Source: Thermodesulfovibrionia bacterium
Lineage (GTDB): Bacteria > Nitrospirota > Thermodesulfovibrionia > UBA6902
Reading direction: 5' to 3'
Assembly (NCBI GenBank): GCA_947258735.1
Contig: CAMYJJ010000024.1
Coordinates: forward strand, 1 to 20,058
Length of the DNA stretch: 20,058 nucleotides
Both the position numbers and the translations under genes were made by a program. The notes below the pieces were generated by a model. The model saw only the letters and a list, made by a program, of their open reading frames with translations, was not told the DNA's origin and did no database searches. Position 1 is the first letter of the stretch, and each line of letters begins with the position of its first letter. This document shows positions 6,944-15,073 of this stretch, piece by piece.

Positions 6944-7609
6944 ATGGAACAGCGATATGTCGGATCGGTTAAGCAGGCAGGGGCTGCAATGTCAATCATT
7001 CTCTTTCCAATAATGTTGCTCTTGGGATTTGTTCTCCACCCGAACATATTCAGTTTTGAAATTATCACAGATGCAGCAGAATGGGCCGAAGAATGGCGCG
7101 GAAACTTTATGTTTCATTTTGGACACCTTCTGGTTCTTTTTGCGGTCCCGTTCATTGTTGTATGCAGTATTCGCTTTATGTCCTTGTTGAAGGGGCTCGG
7201 GGTGTGGTATGGATTTATCGGCGGTGTGCTGGGTGTGTTTGTCGCATTCATGCTCGCTGTGGACAAGGGGGCGCTTACCCTGGGACTTACCGCCTTTCAG
7301 ACATTACCGGAAGAACAGTTTAAACAGATACTCCCCGCTTTGCAGGCCCTTCTGGACAAAGCCGGCTGGCTGTGGATATGCTGGCTGTTTTTATTTCTTC
7401 CTGTTGGATTTATCATTCAGACTACAGGTCTGATGAAAGAAAAAATCATACCGGCGTGGCAGGGGGTATGTATTATCACGGGACTGTTACTGCTCATTAA
7501 TCCGGATATAGAGGTTATCAGCACAGTCGGGGCCACTCTCATGTGTTTGGGTTTTATTCCTATTTGTTTTCGGGAGATGAGAGGGACGCTTGGACAACAG
7601 AGAAGTTAG
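6944..7609 (+). CDS. Six-helix integral membrane protein of unknown function
   Basis: This 221-residue hydrophobic protein has segments near residues 15-34, 58-80, 88-107, 143-163, 170-188 and 193-210. Between the first two lies a hydrophilic stretch (ITDAAEWAEEWRGNFMFHFGH), and between the third and fourth a soluble loop (about 108-140). It has no signal peptide and no catalytic motif that I recognise. The pattern loosely recalls DUF4386-type membrane proteins, but I cannot confirm that. It stands alone, with over 300 bp before it and decayed DNA after it. The Shine-Dalgarno (aaggcga) is weak. The frame and codon use look genuinely coding. Confidence 0.75.
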   Translation: MEQRYVGSVKQAGAAMSIILFPIMLLLGFVLHPNIFSFEIITDAAEWAEEWRGNFMFHFGHLLVLFAVPFIVVCSIRFMSLLKGLGVWYGFIGGVLGVFVAFMLAVDKGALTLGLTAFQTLPEEQFKQILPALQALLDKAGWLWICWLFLFLPVGFIIQTTGLMKEKIIPAWQGVCIITGLLLLINPDIEVISTVGATLMCLGFIPICFREMRGTLGQQRS

Positions 7610-7671
7610 CATTATGAATGACGAATTATAAATATAGGTTAGGGGTGAGAGGTACGTGATTAATTGTCTGT

Positions 7672-7895
7672 TTATAGTAGCTGTAGAATTTCACCTACTT
7701 TACGTTCGGCCTGCCGAATGATTGCCCGCAATGTTCCTTTTGCTAACTCCATATGATTCGGAACAGTTTACCTTCTGAATGGTGACTTCTGATTTTTTAT
7801 ATTAAGTGGCTTGCCGTCTGGTGGTCTATTAATAAGCCGATTTTCTCAATTGCCTTACATGTCTGTTTGCCAGAAACAACCCGCAGTTTGCTCAA
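7672..7895 (-). pseudogene. hicA: Decayed HicA mRNA-interferase toxin
   Basis: On the minus strand TTG 7895-7893 opens a frame reading MSKLRVVSGKQTCKAIEKIG, then LLIDHQTASHLI. It hits an in-frame TAA at 7797-7799 and continues as KIRSHHSEGKL. After a one-base net shift the neighbouring frame gives TVPNHMELAKGTLRAIIRQ and AERKVGEILQLL, ending at TAA 7674-7672. These blocks match HicA from end to end: start, SGK, KAIEKIG, the TGSH region (here TASH) and PNH..L.KGTLRAIIRQ. The total span, 224 bases, is right for a protein of about 75 residues. The gene is broken by one stop and one frameshift. Its start overlaps the stop of the hicB remnant. Confidence 0.8.
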
Positions 7896-8011
7896 ACAGC
7901 AACCTCAATTATTTCTTCGTCAATGGCAGGATGAACAGGGTCACCATGCTTTTTCAAGCTCTCGATGTATCCTTTGATAGCATCGTGTATATTGTCAACG
8001 GCCTCAATGCA
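7892..8011 (-). pseudogene. hicB: Truncated HicB antitoxin (C-terminal remnant)
   Basis: Immediately upstream of the hicA remnant on the minus strand, the frame reads CIEAVDNIHDAIKGYIESL, then KKHGDPVHPAIDEEIIEVAV, and stops at TGA 7894-7892. EAVDNIHDAIKGYIESL and the IIEVAV ending are typical of the HicB C-terminal half, before a family-typical short tail. The N-terminal RNase-H-like half, with its GC..QGDT region, is absent. The frame hits TAA at 8012-8014, exactly where an inverted repeat and GC-rich sequence begin. The order hicB then hicA with overlapping ends is a normal operon layout. Confidence 0.75.
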
Positions 8012-8036
8012 TTACGCATTAATTTGAAATGCGTAA
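8012..8036. repeat. Perfect inverted repeat at the hicB breakpoint
   Basis: TTACGCATT-aatttga-AATGCGTAA is a perfect 9-bp dyad. It marks the point where hicB homology ends. The sequence on its far side, about 8037-8100, is clearly GC-richer than the surroundings, suggesting a junction between unrelated DNA pieces or a small palindromic element. Confidence 0.5.
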
Positions 8037-8092
8037 ACACCACCCGACACCTCCCGCTCGTCGCTGGCCTTTCGCCGGTCATCACGTTCCGT

Positions 8093-8626
8093 TCAGTGGG
8101 TACTATATGCGTTCGACATGCCTTCTTCGTTTTTCTGTTGGGATATGGGAACTATCTTGCAGTCTTCAAATGAAATATTACCGGGCAAACTGAATCTTAG
8201 TTTCGCATTCATGATGCCTGCAACTTTCATGCCTTCGATCACTTTGCAATCGCCTGAGTTGAGTGAATCTCTTACAGTTTCAGTCGCCGAATCACAGCCT
8301 AAAACTATCGCAGCTTCATATTGTTTTGCAGCTTCCTGCAGCTTTTTACGTCGGCCTGAAGTCCACATGCACATAAACCAATGGTGATACAGATGGCTTT
8401 TGAATACGTTTGTGCTTACCCCCGTTTCTCTTAACCGGTCCTGAAGTGCCCGTATGTACTGTTCTAACGGGGCAGACTTCAGAACACTCCTGAATACCTG
8501 CAAAAAAGGTTTTTTCTCTCTTACTGCCACTGTTGCTGCAGGACACATAATGCAGGGAACGATCAGAGCAGAACTCAATCCTTTAACTTCAGGGACAATG
8601 TCCAGGTCATTAAAATGGATTGGCAT
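8093..8626 (-). CDS. Cysteine-rich conserved-looking protein of unknown function
   Basis: From ATG 8626 the product has 177 residues. The frame also allows GTG 8635, but that codon lies inside the Shine-Dalgarno (aggaggtg), so the ATG 8 bases after it is preferred. The protein has six cysteines, with PCIMCP (Cys25 and Cys28) near the N-terminus and then a His-rich KSHLYHHWFMCMW segment. VLGCDSA, GDC and EDC follow, spaced along an alpha/beta-like C-terminal half. CxxC plus clustered His suggests metal or iron-sulfur binding, which is inference. There is no signal peptide or membrane segment. I do not recognise a named family. The last dozen codons run into the GC-rich block near 8100, so the natural C-terminus may have been replaced. 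Confidence 0.75.
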   Translation of the reverse strand: MPIHFNDLDIVPEVKGLSSALIVPCIMCPAATVAVREKKPFLQVFRSVLKSAPLEQYIRALQDRLRETGVSTNVFKSHLYHHWFMCMWTSGRRKKLQEAAKQYEAAIVLGCDSATETVRDSLNSGDCKVIEGMKVAGIMNAKLRFSLPGNISFEDCKIVPISQQKNEEGMSNAYSTH

Positions 8627-8709
8627 TTGTCTCACCTCCTCTATGTGATTCTTATTATCTACTCTTTATTTATCACGTATGGAGCCTCCTGTCTATTATA
8701 GACCGTGAT

Positions 8710-8771
8710 GAGTAACGCGTGACGGGTAATAATAGACAGTAACAAGTAACGGGTGACGAGTAACGAGTAAC
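8710..8771 (+). repeat. Seven-base-period repeat array, consensus GRGTRAC
   Basis: Successive heptamers read gagtaac, gcgtgac, gggtaat, aatagac, (c)agtaac, aagtaac, gggtgac, gagtaac, gagtaac. The 7-base period is kept except for one 6-base step. The same unit occurs in two facing arrays at 14992-15019 and 15074-15103, so this is a dispersed family, not a single microsatellite. Confidence 0.75.
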
Positions 8772-8850
8772 AAAGAATTAACTAAATGACGAATAAATAG
8801 ATAAGTTATTTGGTGATAGGTAGTGGGAAATAATCCATTACCCCACCTCA

Positions 8851-8876
8851 CTCCTTCCCCTTAAAGGGGCAAGGAG
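8851..8876. repeat. Imperfect C/G-rich hairpin
   Basis: CTCCTTCCCCTT-a-AAGGGGcAAGGAG forms a 12-bp stem with one bulged C and a tiny loop. No T-tract follows. Its composition resembles the hairpin at 4548-4572, suggesting a dispersed intergenic element. It is not clearly the end of any transcript. Confidence 0.5.
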
Positions 8877-8962
8877 AATTAGGACGCAGCGGAGCTTGTC
8901 GCCTGTGCTCATCAATTAATCACTACGCATTATATATATCAGAACGTTCACAAAGCTCCTGC

Positions 8963-8992
8963 TTTACAGGCTCTTTTGGGCTGTGATACTAT
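8963..8992 (+). promoter_or_regulatory. Candidate sigma-70 promoter of the ROK kinase and downstream genes
   Basis: TTTACA (8963-8968) and TACTAT (8987-8992) are separated by 18 bases. The predicted start near 8999 is about 44 bases upstream of the TTG start at 9043. This could drive the whole run from the kinase through the rib genes. Confidence 0.4.
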
Positions 8993-9042
8993 TATGATTG
9001 CCTTATTAAGGCATATTAATATCCACTCCGGAGATATACTCA

Positions 9043-10041
9043 TTGAGAATTGCCATTGGCATAGATATTGGCGGTACAAATACAAAGATCGTTCTTGCTA
9101 CGGAAGACGGCAAGGTTTTGAGCAGTCATCAAAGCCCAACCCCTTCTGCAAACGATGAGAGCGCTGAGAGTATAGACAACCTTTTAATTAACATCCTGAA
9201 AGATTTTCTGGACAGTGATGAAACAAAAAGGGCCCTATCCGGCGTATCCGCAGATATTGCCGGAATCGGAATCGGTGTTGCTGGTCTTATTGACAGGAAT
9301 AAGGGAATTGTACTTCAGTCACCTAATATTTCCCTGCTGACTGATGTGCCTTTAAAGGAACGATTTGAAAAGAAATTTAATCTGCCTGTTGTTATTGAAA
9401 ATGATGCGAATGCTTACGCTTACGGAGAAAAATGGGTTGGTGCCGGAAAAAATATTGATAATTTTGTCGTTCTCACACTCGGTACAGGACTGGGAGGCGG
9501 TATCATTTATAATGGTGACCTGTATGAAGGGCCTGTTGAAATAGGCCATATGACTATCGTGCCAAGCGGACGCTACTGTACCTGCGGCAGTTACGGGTGT
9601 CTTGAATCGTATGCATCAGGCAGGGCAATTGTTGACAGGGTCATAACGTCCCTTGAAAAAGGCGCAGACAGCATGCTGACAGAACGCTGTAATGGTAATT
9701 TTTATAAAGTCACATCAAAACTCATTTATGAAACTGCACTTGATGGAGACAGCCTGAGCAGGGAGGTATTCAGGGAGGCAGGGCTATTTTTAGGCATAGG
9801 AATAGCAAATCTTATAAATATCCTGGGGCTGGAAGCAGTCATCATCGGCGGCGGCCTGATAGGTGCCTGGGACATGTTTGTCGAGGAACTCCAGAAGGAG
9901 GCTATGAAGAGGGCTTTTAAACCACTGTCTGCGAATATACAGATCCTAAGAAGTTCACTCGAGGAAAACGCCGGTTCCATAGGCGCTGCAGGACTTCTCC
10001 TGCATAAGACTCCATCATCTCTTGCTGGAGAATCAAACTGA
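9043..10041 (+). CDS. ROK-family sugar kinase, probably glucokinase
   Basis: This 332-residue cytoplasmic protein phosphorylates a hexose with ATP. The N-terminal phosphate loop is DIGGTNTK (8-15) and the catalytic base Asp121 lies in ENDANA. The ROK signature is complete: EIGHMTI with His169, then CTCGSYGC with Cys179, Cys181 and Cys186, the structural zinc ligands. LGTGLGGG (146-153) and IIGGG near residue 268 are ATP-binding segments. Length is normal. The start is TTG at 9043, directly before the conserved [14 protein letters not shown] about 8 bases upstream serves as Shine-Dalgarno. Glucokinase is the best guess, but ROK kinases for other hexoses or N-acetylated sugars look alike. lepA starts 19 bases after the stop. 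Confidence 0.9.
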   Translation: MRIAIGIDIGGTNTKIVLATEDGKVLSSHQSPTPSANDESAESIDNLLINILKDFLDSDETKRALSGVSADIAGIGIGVAGLIDRNKGIVLQSPNISLLTDVPLKERFEKKFNLPVVIENDANAYAYGEKWVGAGKNIDNFVVLTLGTGLGGGIIYNGDLYEGPVEIGHMTIVPSGRYCTCGSYGCLESYASGRAIVDRVITSLEKGADSMLTERCNGNFYKVTSKLIYETALDGDSLSREVFREAGLFLGIGIANLINILGLEAVIIGGGLIGAWDMFVEELQKEAMKRAFKPLSANIQILRSSLEENAGSIGAAGLLLHKTPSSLAGESN

Positions 10042-10060
10042 CCTTCCTGTTTTATATTCA

Positions 10061-11854
10061 ATGTCTAATAAAAATATAAGAAATTTCTCAATAATCGCAC
10101 ATATTGACCACGGAAAGTCCACTATTGCCGACCGCATACTCGAGTTTACCGGAGCGCTTACCCAGAGAGAGATGACCACAAAACAGGTACTGGACACCAT
10201 GGATCTGGAGCAGGAGCGGGGCATTACCATCAAGGCCCATGCTGTCACCATTAATTACAGATCAGAAGACGGGCAGGATTATAAACTGAATCTGATAGAT
10301 ACTCCCGGTCATGTTGATTTTTCCTATGAAGTTTCCCGCAGCCTTGCCTCTTGCGAAGGGGCCCTGCTTGTTGTTGACGCATCACAGGGGGTTGAGGCCC
10401 AGACCCTTGCAAATACGTATCTGGCTGTTGAACATAATCTGGAAATTATTCCTGTGATTAACAAGATCGACCTTCCCAGCGCTGAACCGGAAAGAGTGAA
10501 AAAAGACATTGAGGATTCAATAGGCATAGACTGCAGTGACGTGATCCTGACATCTGCAAAAGAAGGGACAGGCATACAGGAACTGCTGGAAGCGGTGGTA
10601 AAGAAGGTCCCCCCGCCAACGGGAAAAGAAAGCAGTCCATTAAAGGCCCTTATATTTGACTCATGGTTTGATAACTACCAGGGGGTCATTGTCCTGGTGA
10701 GAGTCTTTGAGGGCAAGGTGAAAAAAGGTTCAAAGATCTTTTTTATGGCCACTGAAAAGATGTTTGAAGTCCAGGAAGTGGGCATATTTACTCCCAATAA
10801 AAAGACCGTGAAAACCCTCAGGGCAGGAGAGGCAGGATATATCATAGCCGGCATCAGAAATGTCGGTGATACAAAGGTGGGAGACACCATTACCGATGCA
10901 GACAATCGCACTGCAGAGCCCTGTCCCGGGTATAAAGACATAAAACCCATGGTATTTTCAGGCCTTTACCCGATAGAGACCAACCAGTATGAAGATCTGA
11001 AGGACGCCCTTGACAAGCTGAGGCTTAACGACTATTCCTTTAATTTTGAACCTGAATCATCAACCGCCCTTGGATTTGGATTCCGGTGCGGGTTTCTCGG
11101 CCTGCTGCATATGGAAATTATAAAAGAGCGGCTCGAAAGGGAATTCAAACTCGTCCTGGTAAACACGGCCCCTACGGTAGTGTATAAAATAACAGAAACT
11201 GACGGAAATGTCCTGTATATAGACAGCCCGGCAAAACTTCCCGAAAAGTATGAATCCATTGAAGAGCCTTTTGTAAAAACCACCATTCTCGTCCCTGCGA
11301 GGTTCATTGGCCAGATACTGGAACTGTGTCAGGAAAAACGGGGCGTGCAAATAGATTTCAGCTATATAGGCACGGACCGTATCATGGTCACGTATGAGTT
11401 CCCGCTGAATGAGATTTTGTGGGACTTTTATGATAAACTAAAGTCTTCGTCAAGCGGCTATGCCTCGATGGACTATGAATTTCTTGGCTACCGGGAATCA
11501 AAACTGATCAAGCTTGATATACTGCTGAATGGAGAATCGGTAGACGCCCTTTCAATGATTGTCCATAAGGACAGGGCATACTATAAGGGGAGGCAAATCG
11601 CAGAAAAGTTAAGGCAGGAAATTCCCAGACAGCTTTTTGAGGTCGTCATACAGGCTTCGATCGGCAGTAAAATTATTGCCAGGGAGAGCATCAAGGCAAT
11701 CAGAAAAAATGTGCTGGCCAAGTGTTACGGCGGTGATATTACAAGAAAAAGAAAGCTCCTTGAAAAGCAGAAAGAGGGCAAGAGGAGAATGAAGCAGGTC
11801 GGACGGGTCGAGATCCCGCAGGAGGCCTTTCTTGCAGTGCTGAAAGTGAAATAG
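10061..11854 (+). CDS. lepA: Elongation factor 4, ribosome back-translocating GTPase
   Basis: This 597-residue translational GTPase acts on stalled or mispositioned ribosomes. The GTPase motifs are AHIDHGKST (13-21), QERGIT (51-56), DTPGHVDF (80-87), NKID (134-137) and a TSAKEGTG G5 segment. EF4-specific C-terminal sequence follows, including [20 protein letters not shown], and it ends shortly after [14 protein letters not shown] as usual. The frame opens further upstream at TTG 10022, but the family start is [16 protein letters not shown], so ATG 10061 is chosen. No good Shine-Dalgarno is visible there; translation may be coupled to the kinase gene ending just upstream. lepB follows after 4 bases, a classical lepA-lepB pair. 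Confidence 0.97.
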   Translation: MSNKNIRNFSIIAHIDHGKSTIADRILEFTGALTQREMTTKQVLDTMDLEQERGITIKAHAVTINYRSEDGQDYKLNLIDTPGHVDFSYEVSRSLASCEGALLVVDASQGVEAQTLANTYLAVEHNLEIIPVINKIDLPSAEPERVKKDIEDSIGIDCSDVILTSAKEGTGIQELLEAVVKKVPPPTGKESSPLKALIFDSWFDNYQGVIVLVRVFEGKVKKGSKIFFMATEKMFEVQEVGIFTPNKKTVKTLRAGEAGYIIAGIRNVGDTKVGDTITDADNRTAEPCPGYKDIKPMVFSGLYPIETNQYEDLKDALDKLRLNDYSFNFEPESSTALGFGFRCGFLGLLHMEIIKERLEREFKLVLVNTAPTVVYKITETDGNVLYIDSPAKLPEKYESIEEPFVKTTILVPARFIGQILELCQEKRGVQIDFSYIGTDRIMVTYEFPLNEILWDFYDKLKSSSSGYASMDYEFLGYRESKLIKLDILLNGESVDALSMIVHKDRAYYKGRQIAEKLRQEIPRQLFEVVIQASIGSKIIARESIKAIRKNVLAKCYGGDITRKRKLLEKQKEGKRRMKQVGRVEIPQEAFLAVLKVK

Positions 11855-11858
11855 GTAG

Positions 11859-12578
11859 ATGGCAAATAAACATACGACACATAAATCAAAGTTCAGGGAA
11901 TATACCGAGGCCATTTGCATAGCGGTACTGCTTGCCCTGCTGATCAGGGCATTTGTCGTACAGGCCTTTAAAATTCCTTCCGGATCAATGATCCCCACTC
12001 TTCTGGTCGGGGACCATATATTGGTGAATAAGTTTATATACGGCATGAAGGTCCCTTTTACCGACAGCAGGTTCCTGATCTTCAGTCCCCCCAAAAAAGG
12101 TGACATTATCGTATTTTCCTTTCCCAAAAACAAGGAACAGGAAGAGTGCACCAGTGCGTACAATAATATTTCATACAGGCTTGGAAACTCCTTCAGCAGC
12201 GGAAACCCTGCTTATCTTTTCAAGGACAACTGCAGGGATTTTATCAAGAGGGTTGTTGGCGTTGGCGGTGACAAAATAGAAATTAAAGACAAGACTGTAT
12301 TTGTGAATGATATCCCGGTGACTGAAAAATTTATCATTCACAGAGACCCCGGAACAGAGGACTCTCCGAGAGATAATTTCGGCCCCTTTACCGTTCCGAG
12401 AAAGAGCTTTTTTGTGATGGGAGACAACCGTGACCAGAGTTATGACAGCAGGTTCTGGGGGATAGTAAAAATGGAAGAGTTAAAGGGTAAGGCCTTTATC
12501 ATGTACTGGTCATGGAATAGTGAAGGAAGCCTGCTGGACAAAATCCGCTGGGAAAGAATTGGTAAACTTATCAAATAA
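11859..12578 (+). CDS. lepB: Signal peptidase I
   Basis: This 239-residue inner-membrane protease removes Sec and Tat signal peptides. One N-terminal membrane helix (about 17-36) precedes the catalytic serine box IPSGSMIPTL, with Ser43 as nucleophile. Lys130 in FIKRVVGVGGD is the general base, and box E GDNRDQSYDSRFWG (188-201) is intact. The insertion at about 92-128 carries two cysteines (Cys97 and Cys125) that could pair in the periplasm. It lies 4 bases after lepA and 11 bases before ribE, so it is part of one transcription unit. It should process the signal peptides predicted for the secreted proteins in this window. Confidence 0.96.
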   Translation: MANKHTTHKSKFREYTEAICIAVLLALLIRAFVVQAFKIPSGSMIPTLLVGDHILVNKFIYGMKVPFTDSRFLIFSPPKKGDIIVFSFPKNKEQEECTSAYNNISYRLGNSFSSGNPAYLFKDNCRDFIKRVVGVGGDKIEIKDKTVFVNDIPVTEKFIIHRDPGTEDSPRDNFGPFTVPRKSFFVMGDNRDQSYDSRFWGIVKMEELKGKAFIMYWSWNSEGSLLDKIRWERIGKLIK

Positions 12579-12589
12579 ATGACACCGTC

Positions 12590-13228
12590 ATGTTTACAGG
12601 TCTGGTAGAAATTCAGGGAACAGTTACCTCAGTTAAGGAAACAGGAAGCGGCATCGGACTTTCTGTAAAGCCCGTTACTGATTATGAGCTTGTATTGGGA
12701 GACAGTGTGGCGGTAAATGGTGTCTGCCTTACCGTAACAGGGCATAACGGAGAAACATCATTTGATGTCTCCCCTGAAACCATGAGGAGCACGAACCTCG
12801 GAGAGTTGAAAAACGGTGATTGCGTGAATCTGGAGCGTGCGCTTCGGCTGTCAGACCGGCTTGGCGGACATATTGTATCGGGCCATGTTGATAATACAGG
12901 GTCTATCAGAAACATCCGAAAGACCGGTGAATACACATTTTATACGTTTGATGCGCCGAAAGATATCCTGAAATATGTAGTAAAAAAAGGCTCGATCGCT
13001 ATTGACGGCATAAGTCTTACGGTTGTTGACCTTGACCATACGTCATTCAGCGTAGCTATTATTCCCCATACCCTTACGGCCACGAATATAGGACAGAAAA
13101 GAGTTGGTGACAGAGTAAACCTTGAGGTGGACATCATAGGGAAATACGTTGAGAAACTGCTTGATACTAAAGATTCTGACTCACATATGATGGATCTGTT
13201 AAAGGAAAAGGGCTTTATGAATGGCTAA
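12590..13228 (+). CDS. ribE: Riboflavin synthase, alpha chain
   Basis: This enzyme dismutates two 6,7-dimethyl-8-ribityllumazine molecules into riboflavin and the pyrimidine that is recycled to lumazine synthase. The 212 residues form the expected two homologous barrels. Barrel 1 begins MFTGLVEIQG and includes GVCLTVTG (44-51). Barrel 2 includes GHIVSGHVD and DGISLTVVD. The N-terminal MFTGLVE is the invariant start of active riboflavin synthases. The tail is typical in length. No FMN riboswitch fits in the 11-base gap from lepB. The stop overlaps the ribBA start by 8 bases, so the two are translationally coupled. Confidence 0.96.
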   Translation: MFTGLVEIQGTVTSVKETGSGIGLSVKPVTDYELVLGDSVAVNGVCLTVTGHNGETSFDVSPETMRSTNLGELKNGDCVNLERALRLSDRLGGHIVSGHVDNTGSIRNIRKTGEYTFYTFDAPKDILKYVVKKGSIAIDGISLTVVDLDHTSFSVAIIPHTLTATNIGQKRVGDRVNLEVDIIGKYVEKLLDTKDSDSHMMDLLKEKGFMNG

Positions 13229-14486
13229 GAAAAAAACAGTAACGAAGACATCAAAAAAGATTGCCCGATCACGCAGGACCTATAAATTCAATACCATTGA
13301 AGAGGCAATAGAAGATATTAAGGCCGGAAAGATGGTCATACTTATTGACGATGAAGACAGGGAAAACGAAGGTGACCTCACTATTGCAGCACAGAAAGTA
13401 ACTGCCCAGACCATAAACTTTATGGCCAAGCATGGAAGAGGGCTTATCTGCCTCTCCCTGACCCCTGAGAAAGTGGAGCAGCTCAAGCTGCCCATGATGT
13501 CTGAACTGAACACATCAAGCTTTGGCACTGCGTTTACCGTATCCATTGAAGCCAGAAAGGGCGTGACCACCGGCATATCAGCATCTGACAGGGCCAGGAC
13601 CATTAAAACAGCAATTAACCCAAAATCCAGGCCTGAAGATATAGCACGGCCCGGACATATATTCCCTTTAAGGGCCCAGCCCGGTGGCGTGCTCCAGCGT
13701 GCAGGCCAGACAGAGGGATCGGTTGACCTTGCACGATTGGCAGGCCTTAACGCTGCAGGCGTTATCTGCGAGATCATGAATGATAACGGGACTATGGCAA
13801 GGGTGCCGCAGCTTGCAAAGTTTGCGAAGAAACACGGACTTAAGATGGTCACCATTAAAGACCTGATCCAGTACAGGATGCGTAACGAATGTCTGGTACA
13901 GCGTCTTGCCACAACCAAAATGCCTACTGCTTTTGGCGGTGAGTTTAAGGCCATGATATTCGGCAACATGGTTGACAATACCACACACATTGCGCTGGTC
14001 AAAGGTGAGATTTCCCCTGATGAGGAGACAATTGTTCGTGTCCACTCTGAATGTCTGACCGGAGATGTCTTTGGTTCAAAGAGGTGTGACTGTGGAGACC
14101 AGCTTCACAAGGCAATGAACATAATCAAGAAAGAAGGCAAGGGCGTCATACTTTATATGAGACAGGAGGGAAGAGGAATCGGGCTGGTTAATAAGCTCAA
14201 GGCCTATGCCCTGCAGGATGAGGGTCTGGATACGGTTGAGGCCAATGAAAAACTGGGATTCAAGGCTGATATGAGAGACTATGGAATCGGCGCCCAGATT
14301 CTGGTCAATCTTGGTATTCGCAAGATGAAAATAATGACCAATAATCCCAAGAAGCTGATCGGTCTTGAGGGGTATGGTCTTAAAGTAGTAGGCAGAGTGC
14401 CCATTGAGGTCAAACCTCATGATAAGAATATAAAATATCTTTCCATTAAAAAAGAAAAGCTGGGGCATATGCTTAAGAATGTTTAA
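13221..14486 (+). CDS. ribBA: Bifunctional 3,4-dihydroxy-2-butanone-4-phosphate synthase / GTP cyclohydrolase II
   Basis: This 421-residue fusion provides both entry steps of riboflavin synthesis. A Lys-rich extension (1-20) precedes the DHBP synthase domain (about 21-220) with DDEDRENEGD (43-52) and RPGHIFPLRA. The GTP cyclohydrolase II domain (about 221-421) has the zinc cysteines C278, C289 and C291 in SECLTGDVFGSKRCDCGDQL, the RQEGRGIGL loop (314-322) and TNNPKK. One oddity is in the DHBP synthase half. The conserved motif GGHTEA, whose His binds the catalytic metal (His153 in E. coli RibB), reads AGQTEG here, with Gln163. Glu48, the other metal ligand, is present. The cyclohydrolase half looks fully competent. 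It overlaps ribE and is followed by ribH. Confidence 0.95.
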   Translation: MAKKKTVTKTSKKIARSRRTYKFNTIEEAIEDIKAGKMVILIDDEDRENEGDLTIAAQKVTAQTINFMAKHGRGLICLSLTPEKVEQLKLPMMSELNTSSFGTAFTVSIEARKGVTTGISASDRARTIKTAINPKSRPEDIARPGHIFPLRAQPGGVLQRAGQTEGSVDLARLAGLNAAGVICEIMNDNGTMARVPQLAKFAKKHGLKMVTIKDLIQYRMRNECLVQRLATTKMPTAFGGEFKAMIFGNMVDNTTHIALVKGEISPDEETIVRVHSECLTGDVFGSKRCDCGDQLHKAMNIIKKEGKGVILYMRQEGRGIGLVNKLKAYALQDEGLDTVEANEKLGFKADMRDYGIGAQILVNLGIRKMKIMTNNPKKLIGLEGYGLKVVGRVPIEVKPHDKNIKYLSIKKEKLGHMLKNV

Positions 14487-14531
14487 CCCTTTTTTTGGGG
14501 TTTAAGTAAGCTATAACGTACAGGAGGAGCA

Positions 14532-14993
14532 ATGAAAATATTTGAGGGAGAGCTTCAAGCCAAAGGCCTTAAGTTTGCAATCATTGTCAGCCGCTTTAAT
14601 GATTTTATCGGAAGCAAGCTGCTTGAAGGGGCGGTAGATGCATTGACCAGGCACGGAGCATCAGAGCAGAATATAGAGATCATCAAAGTGCCCGGAGCAT
14701 ATGAGATACCGCTTGCTGCAAAAAAAGTGGCTTCAAAAAAGAAGCATGATGCCGTGATCTGCCTCGGCGCCATAATTCGCGGTGCAACCCCTCACTTTGA
14801 TTATGTCGCGGCAGAGGCATCAAAGGGAATCGCCCAGGCATCTCTGGACACAGGGATTCCCATAGCATTCGGGGTCCTTACGACCGATACGATTGAGCAG
14901 GCTGTTGAGAGGGCCGGCACAAAGAGCGGGAACAAGGGATGGGACTGCGCAATGGTCGCCATTGAGATGGCACAGCTCTTTAAGAAGTTATGA
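14532..14993 (+). CDS. ribH: 6,7-dimethyl-8-ribityllumazine synthase
   Basis: The enzyme condenses 3,4-dihydroxy-2-butanone 4-phosphate (from the RibB half) with the ribitylamino-pyrimidine to give lumazine, the substrate of RibE. The 153-residue length is normal. Motifs are VSRFNDFI (substrate binding), [25 protein letters not shown] with catalytic His88, and [12 protein letters not shown]. An excellent Shine-Dalgarno (aggagg) sits just before the ATG. A weak inverted repeat around a T-run (about 14484-14506) separates it from ribBA without being a convincing terminator. The stop codon overlaps the first unit of a heptamer repeat array. Confidence 0.97.
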   Translation: MKIFEGELQAKGLKFAIIVSRFNDFIGSKLLEGAVDALTRHGASEQNIEIIKVPGAYEIPLAAKKVASKKKHDAVICLGAIIRGATPHFDYVAAEASKGIAQASLDTGIPIAFGVLTTDTIEQAVERAGTKSGNKGWDCAMVAIEMAQLFKKL

Positions 14994-15019
14994 GTAATGA
15001 GTTAAGAGTAATGGGTAAA
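14992..15019 (+). repeat. Heptamer repeat array, plus orientation
   Basis: Four 7-base units, gagtaat, gagttaa, gagtaat and gggtaaa, begin inside the ribH stop codon. They match the GRGTRAC family at 8710-8771. Bases 15007-15016 (AGTAATGGGT) are the exact reverse complement of 15094-15103. Confidence 0.65.
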
Positions 15020-15073
15020 GGACAAGTAAATAAAACGTGTCTTTCCTCATTGCCTTTTTTTCATATTTTTTTT

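Larger units (their letters stand above)
8636..9042. other. Intergenic region with repeats and a promoter
   Basis: This region lies between two divergent genes. It holds a short dyad GTCTAT-t-ATAGAC at 8691-8703, the heptamer array at 8710-8771, a C/G-rich hairpin at 8851-8876 and a candidate promoter at 8963-8992. No coding frame with a recognisable product is seen. Confidence 0.6.

Noticed and set aside
7811..8173. Plus-strand 120-codon open frame
   Set aside because: It is antisense to the hicB/hicA remnants and the end of the Cys-rich gene, and its translation resembles no protein.
8710..8771. Heptamer array as a CRISPR
   Set aside because: Units are 7 bases with no spacers, and no cas gene is present.
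10022..10060. Upstream TTG start for lepA
   Set aside because: The 13 added residues overlap the ROK kinase end and are not part of the conserved EF4 N-terminus.
11609..12163. Minus-strand 184-codon open frame
   Set aside because: It spans the lepA-lepB junction antisense to both clear genes, with no ribosome binding site or motif.
12540..12600. FMN riboswitch ahead of the riboflavin genes
   Set aside because: Only 11 bases separate lepB from ribE and no riboswitch-like conserved sequence is visible.
13280..14002. Minus-strand 240-codon open frame inside ribBA
   Set aside because: It is antisense to a gene with unambiguous family motifs; the long frame results from codon bias.
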